63,075 nucleotides of DNA from Bacteroidota bacterium (GCA_023423285.1 JAFAFV010000155.1:1-63075); one strand, 5' to 3'. Shown: positions 49,940 to 59,102, counted from the first letter of the stretch. The notes: generated from the letters alone by a model not told the origin. A program made the numbers and translations.

Positions 49940-51103
49940 TTATTTGCAGTTTTCCCTAATGGCATCATAGGCTGCTTTGTAGCCCAGCTCGCCAGCTTTT
50001 GATAGATCCAGGCATCCGCCCTCTTTATCGCCGGTAAATATTTTTGCAGAACCTCTGTTGAAATAAGCTTGCGGCTGTGTGTCCTTGTCGTTATATTTGA
50101 TAAGGGCATCCATTTGTATTATTACCTGCGAATATTTTTTCTGCTGAAGCAGAATGTTGCCGTATCGAAGCAGCACTTCGCCGTAGTTGATGGACTCATC
50201 TAAAACCGGTGCCTGTACCAGGTACGCATAATCATTGGCGGCACCGTAACTATCGTCCAGTTTCTCTTTTGCAAGCGCTCTCAGGTAATACGCTTCTGCG
50301 GATGCTTTTTCTTCAATGGCTTTGCTCAGATCAGCAACAGCGCCCGGGTAATCGCCTTTGTTATATTTTTGTTTACCATTTATAAAAAATGAATTGGCTG
50401 CAGGTTTTTTGCTTTTTTTAATGGCCTGATTATGGCTTTCGGTTTCTTCTGCCGCCGCGCTTATGGCCATCGGTTTTGGCGCGGGTTGAGGAGCCGTTGC
50501 AGCAGCGACGCTTTCACCAGTGATTTTATTTGCTTTATAAGTGTCTGTTGATATTTCTTCCAGCGTTTTATCTATAACATCACGCGCTGCTTGTGGCGCT
50601 AAGTCAGATGCCATCCTCAGCAATTTTTTTCCTTGTTTTAAATCTTCCAGTTCAATCAACGATAGTCCTTTAAACATGCTGGTTCTGTAATCGTTGCTCA
50701 CCAGGCGTTCAATCTGGTCGCACAAAAAAAGGCAGCGTTCATAATCACCCACAAGGTACAGTTGTTTTACTTTATCGAATTCCTTTGTAAAAGCCATTTC
50801 AGCTATTGTGTAATTTATATTTTTCAGGGCGTTATAAATATCATAGTAATCTCTCAGATATTCCTTCTCTGTAATATCAGCCCTGTTTTTTACGGCAGTT
50901 TCAAAACCATAAGTATAGCCGTTGCGATAACTGCCCGATCTTGTTTTGATCTTTGGAATATCAACCTTACAAGGGTCTGCAACATTAAAGCAAAAACCAT
51001 TAATATAACCGGTTCTGAAGCCTCTTTCATAATTGCCTTGGGAGCGTGCAGATAAAGTTATAAGCAGCAGAAAGGGCAGTAGGGCAAGTCTGTATTTCTT
51101 CAT
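49940..51103 (-). CDS. Secreted TPR-repeat protein of unknown function
   Basis: 387 residues from the ATG at 51103 (another ATG five codons upstream at 51118 is possible). Signal peptide MKKYRLALLPFLLLITLSARSQ. Residues ~25-65 carry two RxGY-x-GF-like repeats (YERGFRTGYINGF, YRNGYTYGF). Several TPR-like helices follow, interrupted by an Ala/Pro-rich linker (~205-225), and then a second TPR block (NGKQKYNKGDYPGAVADLSKAI and GGCLDLSKAGELGYKAA). No enzyme motif. Convergent with galM, 12 bases apart. It may be a scaffold in the periplasm; function unknown. Confidence 0.8.
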   Translation of the reverse strand: MKKYRLALLPFLLLITLSARSQGNYERGFRTGYINGFCFNVADPCKVDIPKIKTRSGSYRNGYTYGFETAVKNRADITEKEYLRDYYDIYNALKNINYTIAEMAFTKEFDKVKQLYLVGDYERCLFLCDQIERLVSNDYRTSMFKGLSLIELEDLKQGKKLLRMASDLAPQAARDVIDKTLEEISTDTYKANKITGESVAAATAPQPAPKPMAISAAAEETESHNQAIKKSKKPAANSFFINGKQKYNKGDYPGAVADLSKAIEEKASAEAYYLRALAKEKLDDSYGAANDYAYLVQAPVLDESINYGEVLLRYGNILLQQKKYSQVIIQMDALIKYNDKDTQPQAYFNRGSAKIFTGDKEGGCLDLSKAGELGYKAAYDAIRENCK

Positions 51104-51167
51104 CTGAGCATTTTGCACAAAAATATAACTTTTAATACCGATTGTCCCGCTGGTATTTTCAAAAATT

Positions 51168-51199
51168 TTTGCTTCACATTCGTTTCAACTCTATATTTG
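51168..51199 (+). promoter_or_regulatory. Bacteroidota-type promoter of the trp operon
   Basis: TTTG at 51168-51171, 20 bases of spacer, then TATATTTG at 51192-51199. This matches the Bacteroidota primary-sigma consensus (TTTG, then TAnnTTTG). Transcription should begin a few bases downstream, at or just before the leader-peptide ATG at 51205. Confidence 0.65.
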
Positions 51200-51204
51200 C
51201 TGAA

Positions 51205-51258
51205 ATGAAACTGAATTGCAATAACTTTTGGTGGTGGTACATAACTCTTCAGGGGTAG
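51205..51258 (+). CDS. trp operon leader peptide (17 residues, Trp-Trp-Trp)
   Basis: ATG at 51205 to TAG at 51256-51258 encodes MKLNCNNFWWWYITLQG, with three consecutive Trp codons at 51229-51237. It sits between the promoter and a T-tailed hairpin ahead of trpE. This is the arrangement of ribosome-mediated attenuation: stalling on TGG codons when charged tRNA-Trp is low changes the fold of the downstream RNA. No Shine-Dalgarno is present and the predicted 5' UTR is nearly absent. Confidence 0.88.
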   Translation: MKLNCNNFWWWYITLQG

Positions 51259-51302
51259 GTGATGCTATTATCATTAAGTTGAGAAATATATTCCAGAACC
51301 CC
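51252..51302 (+). promoter_or_regulatory. Possible antiterminator pairing in the trp leader
   Basis: GGGGTAGG at 51252-51259, overlapping the leader stop codon, can pair with CC..ACCCC at 51293-51302 (GGGGT with ACCCC plus two further G-C pairs across an internal loop). The ACCCC strand is also the left arm of the terminator, so the two folds exclude one another. A ribosome reaching the stop codon would cover GGGGT and favour termination; one stalled at the Trp codons would leave it free. Confidence 0.5.
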
Positions 51303-51325
51303 GGTAAATACCGGGGTTTTTTCTT
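51297..51325 (+). terminator. trp attenuator terminator hairpin
   Basis: aaccccgg (51297-51304) pairs with ccggggtt (51311-51318) around the loop taaata, and the stem runs into a T tract (51317-51322). A GC-rich 8-bp stem with a T run is a standard intrinsic terminator. It ends about 12 bases before the trpE ATG. Confidence 0.85.
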
Positions 51326-51336
51326 AAAATACAAAC

Positions 51337-52755
51337 ATGCAAAAAGTAAAAATTGTTACAACCGTTAAGGCTATGCTGGCAGATGTGTACACGCCTGTAG
51401 GCATTTACCTGCGGCTGCGCGACAGGTTCAGAGATACCATTTTGCTGGAAAGCACCGACAATCATGCTGCAGATAATAGCTGGAGTTTCATAGGTGTGAA
51501 TGCCATTGGCGGTGTTGAAATTACTGCCGGCGATACCATTGACCTGAAGCTGCCCGGACAAACCGCAAAACAGATTGAGCTTAACAAAAATCAAAAAGTG
51601 GCAGATGTGCTGCATAACTTTATGCAGCAGTTTGAAGTGGCGCCGAACACAGAGAAAGAAGCCAGTTATGCCCAGGGGTTATTTGGCTATACCACGTACG
51701 ATGCGATCCGGTTTTTTGAAACCATACCAGCTGCACATTTTAAAAATACGGCTAACGATATACCGCTAATGCGCTACCGATTGTACCAGTATGTGATCTG
51801 CATTAATCACTTCAAAGATGAGTTGTTCATCTGCGAAAATCATATTGAAGGAACGCGTTCCGAAGCAGATGTGCTGGTATCGCTCATCCGCGGCAAAGAT
51901 GTGCCTGTATATCCTTTTAAAGCTATTGGCAGTGAAAGCTCAAACATAACCGATGAAGACTACCGGCAAATGGTGGCGCAGGGCGTTGTGCATTGCCACC
52001 GCGGAGATGTATTCCAGATTGTACTGAGCCGCCAGTTCACACAAAAATTTACAGGCGACGAACTGAACGTGTATCGCGCGCTGCGCAACATCAATCCTTC
52101 GCCGTATCTTTTTTATTTTGATTATGGCGATTATAAGCTAATGGGTTCTTCGCCCGAATCTCAGTTGATTATTCATAAAGGGAAAGCCATTGTGCATCCT
52201 ATTGCCGGAACGGTAAAGCGCACGGGCGATGAGAAGGTAGATGCCCGGGAAACTATTCGCCTGCAAGAGGATCCTAAAGAAAATGCAGAACACGTGATGC
52301 TGGTCGATCTGGCCAGGAACGACCTCAGCCGCGGCTGCACCAACGTGAAAGTGAGCCATTTTCGGGAAACACATTTTTACTCACACGTCATTCATCTGGT
52401 AAGCGAGGTTACCGGCGATGTAGAGCCCGGCACCAACCCGTTTGAACTGTTTGGCAAAACCTTTCCGGCAGGCACTTTAAGCGGCGCGCCAAAAATCAGG
52501 GCGATGGAGATCATCAGCGCGCTTGAACCCACGGCACGCAGCTACTACGGAGGGGCGGTAGGCTTTATGGGCTTTGACGGAAGCTGCAACCAGGCCATCA
52601 TCATCCGCAGTTTTTTAAGCCGTAACAACACGCTCATTTCACAGGCCGGCGCCGGTGTGGTGGCAGCCAGCCAGCCAGAGAGCGAGTTACAGGAAGTGAA
52701 CAATAAATTAGGCGCATTAAAAAAAGCCATCGTGGCTGCACAAAATATTCAGTAA
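51337..52755 (+). CDS. trpE: Anthranilate synthase component I
   Basis: 472 residues. With TrpG it converts chorismate plus glutamine to anthranilate, the first step of tryptophan synthesis. The N-terminal LLES motif (ILLESTDN) is part of the tryptophan feedback site. The chorismate-binding domain shows GSSPESQ, PIAGTVKR, DLARNDLSR and FPAGTLSGAPKIRAME. First structural gene after the attenuator; the ATG lacks a Shine-Dalgarno. trpG follows after 116 bases. Confidence 0.96.
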   Translation: MQKVKIVTTVKAMLADVYTPVGIYLRLRDRFRDTILLESTDNHAADNSWSFIGVNAIGGVEITAGDTIDLKLPGQTAKQIELNKNQKVADVLHNFMQQFEVAPNTEKEASYAQGLFGYTTYDAIRFFETIPAAHFKNTANDIPLMRYRLYQYVICINHFKDELFICENHIEGTRSEADVLVSLIRGKDVPVYPFKAIGSESSNITDEDYRQMVAQGVVHCHRGDVFQIVLSRQFTQKFTGDELNVYRALRNINPSPYLFYFDYGDYKLMGSSPESQLIIHKGKAIVHPIAGTVKRTGDEKVDARETIRLQEDPKENAEHVMLVDLARNDLSRGCTNVKVSHFRETHFYSHVIHLVSEVTGDVEPGTNPFELFGKTFPAGTLSGAPKIRAMEIISALEPTARSYYGGAVGFMGFDGSCNQAIIIRSFLSRNNTLISQAGAGVVAASQPESELQEVNNKLGALKKAIVAAQNIQ

Positions 52756-52871
52756 TGATGTGTTATCAGCTAAAGAATATATGGCGTCTTTACTTGCGTC
52801 GCACAATTCAACAGCAGTGCTGTAATCATCTCCATGTCAACATTTCAACTTAAACTGACTAACTAATAATT

Positions 52872-53441
52872 ATGAAACTTCTTGTTTTTGACAATTACGA
52901 TTCGTTCACATACAACCTGGTGCATCTGGTTGAAAACATTCTGCACCAAAAGGTTGACGTGTTTCGCAACGACCAGATAGCTCTGGAAGATGTAAAACAA
53001 TACGATAAGATCATTCTGTCGCCCGGCCCGGGCATACCCGTTGAAGCTGGTTTGTTATTGCCGCTTATCAAAGAGTATGCTGCCAGCAAATCTATACTGG
53101 GTGTGTGTTTGGGACACCAGGCCATCGGTGAGGCTTTTGGAGGCACTCTTATAAATTTAAAAAATGTTTATCACGGCGTAGCCACCAATTGTAAAATTGT
53201 GGCCAAGGACGACCATCTTTTTAAAAATATACAAGGCGATTTGGAAGTAGGCCGGTATCACTCGTGGGTAGTAGCCAGGGAAAATTTTCCCAAAGACCTT
53301 GTAATTACCGCTGAAGATGACAACGGCATAATTATGGCCATGCAGCATAAAACATTTGATGTGCGTGGCGTGCAGTTTCATCCCGAAAGTGTGCTAACAC
53401 CGCTGGGAGAAATGATCATCAAGAACTGGCTGAATCAATAA
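52872..53441 (+). CDS. trpG: Anthranilate synthase component II (glutamine amidotransferase)
   Basis: 189 residues, a class I amidotransferase that supplies ammonia to TrpE. The catalytic triad is readable: Cys79 in GVCLGHQAIGEAFGG, His170 and Glu172 in VQFHPES; the oxyanion-region SPGPG is at 50-54. In many Bacteroidota it also serves folate synthesis as PabA. Single-domain length, not fused to TrpD. Confidence 0.95.
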   Translation: MKLLVFDNYDSFTYNLVHLVENILHQKVDVFRNDQIALEDVKQYDKIILSPGPGIPVEAGLLLPLIKEYAASKSILGVCLGHQAIGEAFGGTLINLKNVYHGVATNCKIVAKDDHLFKNIQGDLEVGRYHSWVVARENFPKDLVITAEDDNGIIMAMQHKTFDVRGVQFHPESVLTPLGEMIIKNWLNQ

Positions 53442-53480
53442 CATTTTAATGCACTAAAAACCCTCAGAGGTACTATTTCC

Positions 53481-54473
53481 ATGAAAAAAATTCTGAACTT
53501 TTTATTTGAATATAAAACGCTTGACCGCGAAACTGCAAAAGAAGCGTTAGTCAATATTGGCAAAGGAGTGTACAATGAGCACGAGATCACTGCGTTCATG
53601 ACGGTGTACCTCATGCGCAGCATTACATTGCAGGAACTGCAGGGCTTTCAGGATGCGCTGCTGGAACTGTGCCTGCCCATCAACTTTGACGGGCTGACTA
53701 CTATTGATATTGTTGGCACAGGGGGTGATGGAAAGAATACGTTTAATATTTCCACGTTGGCATGCTTTATTGTGGCCGGGGCAGGGCATAAGGTTACCAA
53801 GCACGGCAATTATGGTGCCTCTACTGTCAGTGGCTCATCAAACGTGGTGGAACAAATGGGCTATCGCTTTAAAAATCATAACGACCTGTTGCGCAAAGAA
53901 CTGGAAGAAGCCAATATCTGCTTCATGCACGCGCCATTGTTTCATCCCGCGCTTAAAAACGTGGGCCCTATCAGGCGCAACCTGGGCATCAGAACATTCT
54001 TTAACATGCTGGGGCCGCTGGTGAATCCTGCATTCCCATCGTTCAGTATTATTGGAGTGTATAGCCTTGAAATGGCACGCCTCTATAATTATTTAATGCA
54101 GCAACAATCAGAGCGTTATTCCATCATTCATTCGCTGGATGGTTATGATGAAATTTCTTTAACAGGCGATACCAAGATCATTACGCAGGAAGGAGAAAAA
54201 ATTTATTCGGCTTTGGAAATGGGCAAAATGGAAGTAAGCCCTGATATGATTGCAGGTGGCGCCACCGTTGAAGAGGCCGCCGGGATTTTTAAAAGCATCA
54301 TCGCAGGTTTGGGCACGCCCGCGCAGGAAGCGGTGGTAATGTCAAATGCAGCCATAGCAATGCTGACAACAGGCAGCTATGCAAATTATGACGCTGCCTT
54401 TGCCGCTGCTGAAGATAGTTTGAAATCTGGTAAGGCAAACAACTGCCTGAAAAAATTGATTGAATTACAATAA
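53481..54473 (+). CDS. trpD: Anthranilate phosphoribosyltransferase
   Basis: 330 residues; transfers phosphoribosyl from PRPP to anthranilate. PRPP-binding GTGGDGKNTFN at ~76-86 and the KHGNYGASTVSGSSNVVE block are intact. It follows trpG by 39 bases and precedes trpC by 4 bases. Confidence 0.95.
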   Translation: MKKILNFLFEYKTLDRETAKEALVNIGKGVYNEHEITAFMTVYLMRSITLQELQGFQDALLELCLPINFDGLTTIDIVGTGGDGKNTFNISTLACFIVAGAGHKVTKHGNYGASTVSGSSNVVEQMGYRFKNHNDLLRKELEEANICFMHAPLFHPALKNVGPIRRNLGIRTFFNMLGPLVNPAFPSFSIIGVYSLEMARLYNYLMQQQSERYSIIHSLDGYDEISLTGDTKIITQEGEKIYSALEMGKMEVSPDMIAGGATVEEAAGIFKSIIAGLGTPAQEAVVMSNAAIAMLTTGSYANYDAAFAAAEDSLKSGKANNCLKKLIELQ

Positions 54474-54477
54474 CAGT

Positions 54478-55269
54478 ATGATGAATATTCTTGATGAAAT
54501 AGTGGCGCATAAAAAAACAGAAGTGGCTCAAAATAAAGTGCTCAGGCCTGCTTCATTGCTGGAGCAATCCGTTCATTTTTCATTGGCTGCCCGCTCACTG
54601 GCGGCTTCTTTACTGGCAGCACAAAGCACCGGAATTATAGCAGAGTTCAAACGCAAATCGCCGTCAAAAGGGTTTATTAAAGAGCATGCCGATGTTCATG
54701 AAATCACCTCAGCATACACAAAATATGGCGCGGCAGGTTTGTCGGTTTTAACGGATAGTCATTTTTTTGGTGGTTCTGAAGATGATTTGCTTCAAGCCCG
54801 CGCGAATAAAATTCCCATCCTGCGCAAAGATTTTATGATAGATGAATACCAGGTTATCGAAGCAAAGAGTATGGGCGCTGATGTAATCTTACTCATAGCC
54901 GCCTGCTTATCACCTAAGCAAGTACGCCATCTTGCGAAAGCCGCGTCATCATTGGGTTTGGAAAGCATTCTCGAACTTCATGCAGAAGAAGAACTGGGGC
55001 ATGTATGCGATGAAGTAACAATGGTGGGCATCAACAACCGCGATTTAAAAACTTTTAGGGTAGATATTGAACGAAGCCTGCGCATGGCAGAACAATTGCC
55101 TGCAGATAAAATCACCATTGCTGAAAGCGGTATTGATAAAACAGAAGATATTTCACTATTCAAAAAACACGGATTTAAAGGTTTTTTAATAGGAGAATAT
55201 TTTATGAGGCAACCTGATACCTCTGAAGCTTTTGAAGCATTTGTACAGAAACTCAGACACACGCCATAA
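54478..55269 (+). CDS. trpC: Indole-3-glycerol-phosphate synthase
   Basis: 263 residues from ATG 54478 (a second ATG follows at 54481; the longer frame from 54460 overlaps trpD and is less likely). TIM-barrel enzyme closing the indole ring. Motifs: IIAEFKRKSPSKG, LRKDFMIDEYQV, GINNRDLKTF and IAESGI. Monofunctional, with trpF as a separate gene. Confidence 0.95.
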   Translation: MMNILDEIVAHKKTEVAQNKVLRPASLLEQSVHFSLAARSLAASLLAAQSTGIIAEFKRKSPSKGFIKEHADVHEITSAYTKYGAAGLSVLTDSHFFGGSEDDLLQARANKIPILRKDFMIDEYQVIEAKSMGADVILLIAACLSPKQVRHLAKAASSLGLESILELHAEEELGHVCDEVTMVGINNRDLKTFRVDIERSLRMAEQLPADKITIAESGIDKTEDISLFKKHGFKGFLIGEYFMRQPDTSEAFEAFVQKLRHTP

Positions 55270-55288
55270 CAATAAAAAAAGATAAAAC

Positions 55289-55957
55289 ATGAAACGAGAG
55301 CATTCGATCAAAATTAAAGTTTGCGGCATGACACAAATAGAGCAGGTACGCCAGCTTGAAAGATTGGGTGTGGATTACGCAGGCTTTATTTTTTATGAAA
55401 GATCTGCAAGGTATGCGGCTGACAAAGTAGACGCTGTAGAACTGAAGCAGCTTACAGGAATCAGCAAAACAGGGGTTTTTGTAAATGCAGATTACGATGT
55501 GGTATTACAAACGGCAGAGGCCTACAGCTTAAATGCCGTGCAGCTTCACGGAGATGAAACACCGGATTTTTGTAAACGCGTATCGTCGTATATCAAAACG
55601 ATCAAGGCTTTCAGACTTACGGGTGAAGAAGATTTGCAAAGCCTTATTGAAGATTATGAGAATGCCGTGGACTATTATTTATTTGATACCCGGGCAGAGA
55701 CTTATGGCGGTACAGGTAAAAAATTCAATTGGAACATTTTAAAACAACAGGTTGCTGTTGGCAAGCCTTATTTTTTGAGCGGTGGCGTTGGCCCTGATGA
55801 TGCACCATTGATCAATGATTTCATCAGCGAAAGCATGAATGATCTTTATGCCATTGACCTGAATAGTAAATTTGAAACGGTACCTGGCGTGAAAGACCTT
55901 TCACTTTTAAAAATATTTCTGGACGAGATCAAATCTGGTCAGGATCATCACCTGTAA
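55289..55957 (+). CDS. trpF: Phosphoribosylanthranilate isomerase
   Basis: 222 residues. KVCGMTQ (catalytic Cys), GVFVNAD, VQLHGDE and the Asp/phosphate loop SGGVGPDDA identify the enzyme. It is the last gene of the operon here: trpB and trpA do not follow. The next gene is convergent, with only three bases between stop codons. Confidence 0.94.
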   Translation: MKREHSIKIKVCGMTQIEQVRQLERLGVDYAGFIFYERSARYAADKVDAVELKQLTGISKTGVFVNADYDVVLQTAEAYSLNAVQLHGDETPDFCKRVSSYIKTIKAFRLTGEEDLQSLIEDYENAVDYYLFDTRAETYGGTGKKFNWNILKQQVAVGKPYFLSGGVGPDDAPLINDFISESMNDLYAIDLNSKFETVPGVKDLSLLKIFLDEIKSGQDHHL

Positions 55958-55960
55958 CAA

Positions 55961-56410
55961 TTAAGCAAATCTTTCCTTTAAGATTTTTGCCGCAATTTTA
56001 TCGATTGGCAGGCTCATCACGTCTTCGTTAAAATATTCCCAATCAATAAACCTGAAAATTTCACCCACTTCTACAGGAAAAGTGGGACCTGCATTGTTCA
56101 CAGCAATGTTCAATGGCTGCAATGGTTTAATAACGTAATAAATGGAAATGATCTGGTGGGAGTCGTTAAAAGCAGACTGCTGAAAAAAGTCAGTAGTATA
56201 AAGATGGTCCACCACTGCCACATCAATATTTAGTTCTTCTTTACACTCGCGCACAATACAATCCTTTGTGCCTTCGCCCAGTTCAAGCCCGCCGCCGGGA
56301 AATTTAGTTACTTCAAGTAAGTTGTTATAAATACGTTCATCGCTAACCAGTACCTGTTTATGATCATTGATCAAAATTCCGTAAACCCTGATGTTGAATG
56401 ATGTGAGCAT
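55961..56410 (-). CDS. Nudix hydrolase
   Basis: 149 residues from the ATG at 56410 (MLTSFNIRVYGILIN); the longer frame overlaps corA. The Nudix box is readable: GGLELGEGTKDCIVRECKEELNI, with the G-x5-E-x7-R-E-x-x-E-E core intact and Asn in place of the usual Gly near the end. It hydrolyses a nucleoside-diphosphate-linked substrate; which one is not evident. Last gene of a four-gene minus-strand operon, starting 5 bases after corA. Confidence 0.88.
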   Translation of the reverse strand: MLTSFNIRVYGILINDHKQVLVSDERIYNNLLEVTKFPGGGLELGEGTKDCIVRECKEELNIDVAVVDHLYTTDFFQQSAFNDSHQIISIYYVIKPLQPLNIAVNNAGPTFPVEVGEIFRFIDWEYFNEDVMSLPIDKIAAKILKERFA

Positions 56411-56415
56411 GCTGA

Positions 56416-57354
56416 TTATAACATTTTTTTCCTCAAAGCAAAATAGCCGGTTACAATACAAAATACAAGTGAAGCAGCTGAAATTGAGTAAAAAGCCGTT
56501 TGTGAATTTTCCAATCCATTTCTCAGGTTCATACCAAAAATACTGGCAAGCAATACCGGTATAGTGAGCGCGATGGTTGCAATGGTGAGCCTTTTAAGTA
56601 CTGCATTCTGGTTGTTGGCAATAATGCTGGCAAAGGCGTCCATTGAACTACTTAAGATGTTGGTATAAATGTTGGCCATCTCCAGCGCCTGTGAATTATC
56701 TACCATCAGGTCTTCCAGAAATTCATTTTCATCTTCGCTGAGTCGCAGAAAATTGGTGCGCTTCATTTTGGCCAGCAACAATTCGTTGGAGCGCAGCGCA
56801 GTTACAAAATACACCAGGCTCTTTTGTATTTTCATCAGTTCCAGCAACTGCTCATTTTTATTGGAATCATACAAGCGTTGCTCTATAATGTTCCTTTTAT
56901 GATTGATTTCTTTTAAATGATCCATAAAATTCTGAACCACTTTTTCAATGATTTTAACCACCATCATCCCGCGTTTTTCAGGCTGGCGGTTTTGAAATGT
57001 GTTCAAAAATTTTTTTAAAGCAGGATTGTCAAAAGAATTAACAGTTACAATATGATTGTGTGTTAAAATTATACTGATAGGGATAGTAATATAATAAGCA
57101 TCACTATCGTTGAAGGAATGATTTTCCGTGGGCGTTTTAATTACCACAAGGCGCACATTATCATCTTCCTCATACCTGCTGCGTTCGTCAATATCCAGTG
57201 AGTCCGAAAGAAAATCGAGCGGTATTTCCAGATCTTCAGATAATTTAATGAACTCTTCCTGCTTCAGCGGTGGCGTCACGTTCACCCATATATCATTTTC
57301 AGGCGCATCAACTTCAACAGTGTGGTGGTCAATATTCTTTAAATATTTAATCAT
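56416..57354 (-). CDS. corA: CorA-family magnesium/divalent-metal transporter
   Basis: 312 residues. Long cytoplasmic domain with an extended helix (~130-250), then two C-terminal transmembrane helices (~255-275 and ~290-308). The pore-mouth signature GMN is present (SIFGMNLRNGL). The C-terminus is short and basic (LRKKML), as usual. Starts 2 bases after dapF, so co-transcribed. Confidence 0.92.
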   Translation of the reverse strand: MIKYLKNIDHHTVEVDAPENDIWVNVTPPLKQEEFIKLSEDLEIPLDFLSDSLDIDERSRYEEDDNVRLVVIKTPTENHSFNDSDAYYITIPISIILTHNHIVTVNSFDNPALKKFLNTFQNRQPEKRGMMVVKIIEKVVQNFMDHLKEINHKRNIIEQRLYDSNKNEQLLELMKIQKSLVYFVTALRSNELLLAKMKRTNFLRLSEDENEFLEDLMVDNSQALEMANIYTNILSSSMDAFASIIANNQNAVLKRLTIATIALTIPVLLASIFGMNLRNGLENSQTAFYSISAASLVFCIVTGYFALRKKML

Positions 57355-57356
57355 AA

Positions 57357-58151
57357 TTACAGTTCTATGGTTCCTTCAAAAACCTTTACAGCAGGGCCTT
57401 TCAGCCAGATATGGTCATAGCTGCCGTCAGGGTGCCGGTTGTACCTCACGGTTAATTTACCGCCCAAAACGTCAATATCAATCGTGTTGAATCCATTTTC
57501 ATTGTGATAAAAAACAAGCGCAGCAGCCGTAACACCCGTGCCGCATGCGTAGGTTTCATCTTCCACACCACGCTCGTAAGTGCGCACGATCAAATTACTG
57601 TCATCCTTTACTTCAACAAAATTTACGTTGATGCCATTTTCGCTGAAGTCTTTGTTGTAGCGAATATTTCTTCCCTCTTTTACCACATCAAGCGCCATCA
57701 CATCATCAGCCAGTTGCACATAGTGTGGCGAACCTGTATTCAACACCTTATCATGGTGAAAGTTTGAAACGCTGGCAACGTCAATCATTTTTAATGATAC
57801 CATTTTTTCTTCATTATAGATGGCGGCTTCATGAGGACCGTCAACCGCTATAAACCGGTACTGCTGTTTAACGATGCCGATATCGTATGCGAATTGTACG
57901 ATGCACCTGCCTCCATTACCGCACATGCTGCCTTCGCGGCCGTCGGCGTTATAATAAACCATTTCAAAATCATAACCCTCTTTTTCATTCAGCTTCATAA
58001 AACCATCTGCACCCACGCCAAAGCGGCGGTGGCAAATTTGCTTAATCTGTTCGTTGGAAAGATCATCATATGCTCCCGATCGGTTATCAATCAATATAAA
58101 ATCATTTCCGGTGCCCTGGTATTTATAAAAATTGATCTTCATTTTTTTCAT
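57357..58151 (-). CDS. dapF: Diaminopimelate epimerase
   Basis: 264 residues (ATG 58151; ATG 58142 also possible). Converts LL- to meso-diaminopimelate for lysine and peptidoglycan. Both catalytic cysteines are present: Cys77 in MCGNGGRC and Cys203 in ACGTGVTA; GTGNDF at the N-terminus is the other signature. Sits between the nucleoside phosphorylase and corA. Confidence 0.95.
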   Translation of the reverse strand: MKKMKINFYKYQGTGNDFILIDNRSGAYDDLSNEQIKQICHRRFGVGADGFMKLNEKEGYDFEMVYYNADGREGSMCGNGGRCIVQFAYDIGIVKQQYRFIAVDGPHEAAIYNEEKMVSLKMIDVASVSNFHHDKVLNTGSPHYVQLADDVMALDVVKEGRNIRYNKDFSENGINVNFVEVKDDSNLIVRTYERGVEDETYACGTGVTAAALVFYHNENGFNTIDIDVLGGKLTVRYNRHPDGSYDHIWLKGPAVKVFEGTIEL

Positions 58152-58170
58152 TTAAACACTTTTCAATACA

Positions 58171-59049
58171 TCAGAATTCTGCTGCAAAGGTTTCAAGGAA
58201 TTTTACTATAAGGTTTTCAATCGCCGCTTTGCTGTCTTTGCTGAATTGCTTTGCAATGCGGTTGGCCACGATCACGTTCAACGCCAGGCAGTGATGACCC
58301 AGCAACTTACCAAGGCCATAGATGGCAGAGGTTTCCATTTCGAAATTGGTAATTCTATGTTGCCCGAAGCTAAAATCTGTAAGTCTGTCTATGAGTTGGG
58401 TGTTTTGCACACCCAGCCTTAACACGCGGCCCTGCGGACCGTAAAAGCCCGGACAGGTGACCGTTATGCCATTGTGGAAGCCCTGTGCAAAATGCTTTAA
58501 AAGGGTAGGGGAAGCGCCGGTAATATAGGGCTGCCCGGTGTAGCCCTGCATTTGTACATGTGTAGCAAACGCGTGTATGAGCTGGTCTTCTTCGCTATTT
58601 TGCTCGTGGCGGTAGAAATTCAACAGGTTGTCAATGCCCAGCCCGTGTGTGGAAGCCACAAAGTCATCTACGGGAATATCAGCCTGCAAGGAACCCGATG
58701 TGCCCACACGAATAATATTTAAAGAAGACAACGCAGGTTTGATCTCGCGCTTTTCAAAATCAATATTTACCAACGCATCCAGTTCATTCATTACAATATC
58801 AATATTATCGGGGCCAATACCACTGGAAAGCACGCTAAGTCTTTTACCGTTTACAAGGCCTGTATGCGTTACAAACTCTCGATGCTGGCGTTTTACTTCA
58901 ATGGTATCAAAGTATTTGCTCAACTCAAATACACGGCTGGGATCGCCAACCGTTACCACAGTTCCGGCAAGCTCTTCAGGCCTTAGGTCTAGGTGATACA
59001 CAGCGCCGCGTTCATTCAAAATGAGTTCAGATTCTGCAATAATGGCCAT
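58171..59049 (-). CDS. Nucleoside phosphorylase (uridine-phosphorylase-like)
   Basis: 292 residues. Family PNP/UDP: phosphate-binding GDPSRVFEL near residue 36, SGIGPDN, RVGTSGSLQ and NFEMETSAIYGLG near the purine/pyrimidine pocket. It cleaves nucleosides with phosphate to free base and ribose-1-phosphate; uridine is the most likely substrate but the pocket cannot be decided from sequence by eye. First gene of the minus-strand operon, divergent from tRNA-Cys. Confidence 0.88.
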   Translation of the reverse strand: MAIIAESELILNERGAVYHLDLRPEELAGTVVTVGDPSRVFELSKYFDTIEVKRQHREFVTHTGLVNGKRLSVLSSGIGPDNIDIVMNELDALVNIDFEKREIKPALSSLNIIRVGTSGSLQADIPVDDFVASTHGLGIDNLLNFYRHEQNSEEDQLIHAFATHVQMQGYTGQPYITGASPTLLKHFAQGFHNGITVTCPGFYGPQGRVLRLGVQNTQLIDRLTDFSFGQHRITNFEMETSAIYGLGKLLGHHCLALNVIVANRIAKQFSKDSKAAIENLIVKFLETFAAEF

Positions 59050-59094
59050 AAAATATTGATTTACTTTGAAGGATATATTTAAACAAAAATATCC

Positions 59095-59102
59095 TATTTT
59101 TG
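59095..59102 (+). promoter_or_regulatory. Possible -7 element for tRNA-Cys
   Basis: TATTTTTG fits TAnnTTTG and would start transcription about 30 bases before the mature tRNA. A matching TTTG at the right distance is not present, so this is tentative. Confidence 0.35.
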
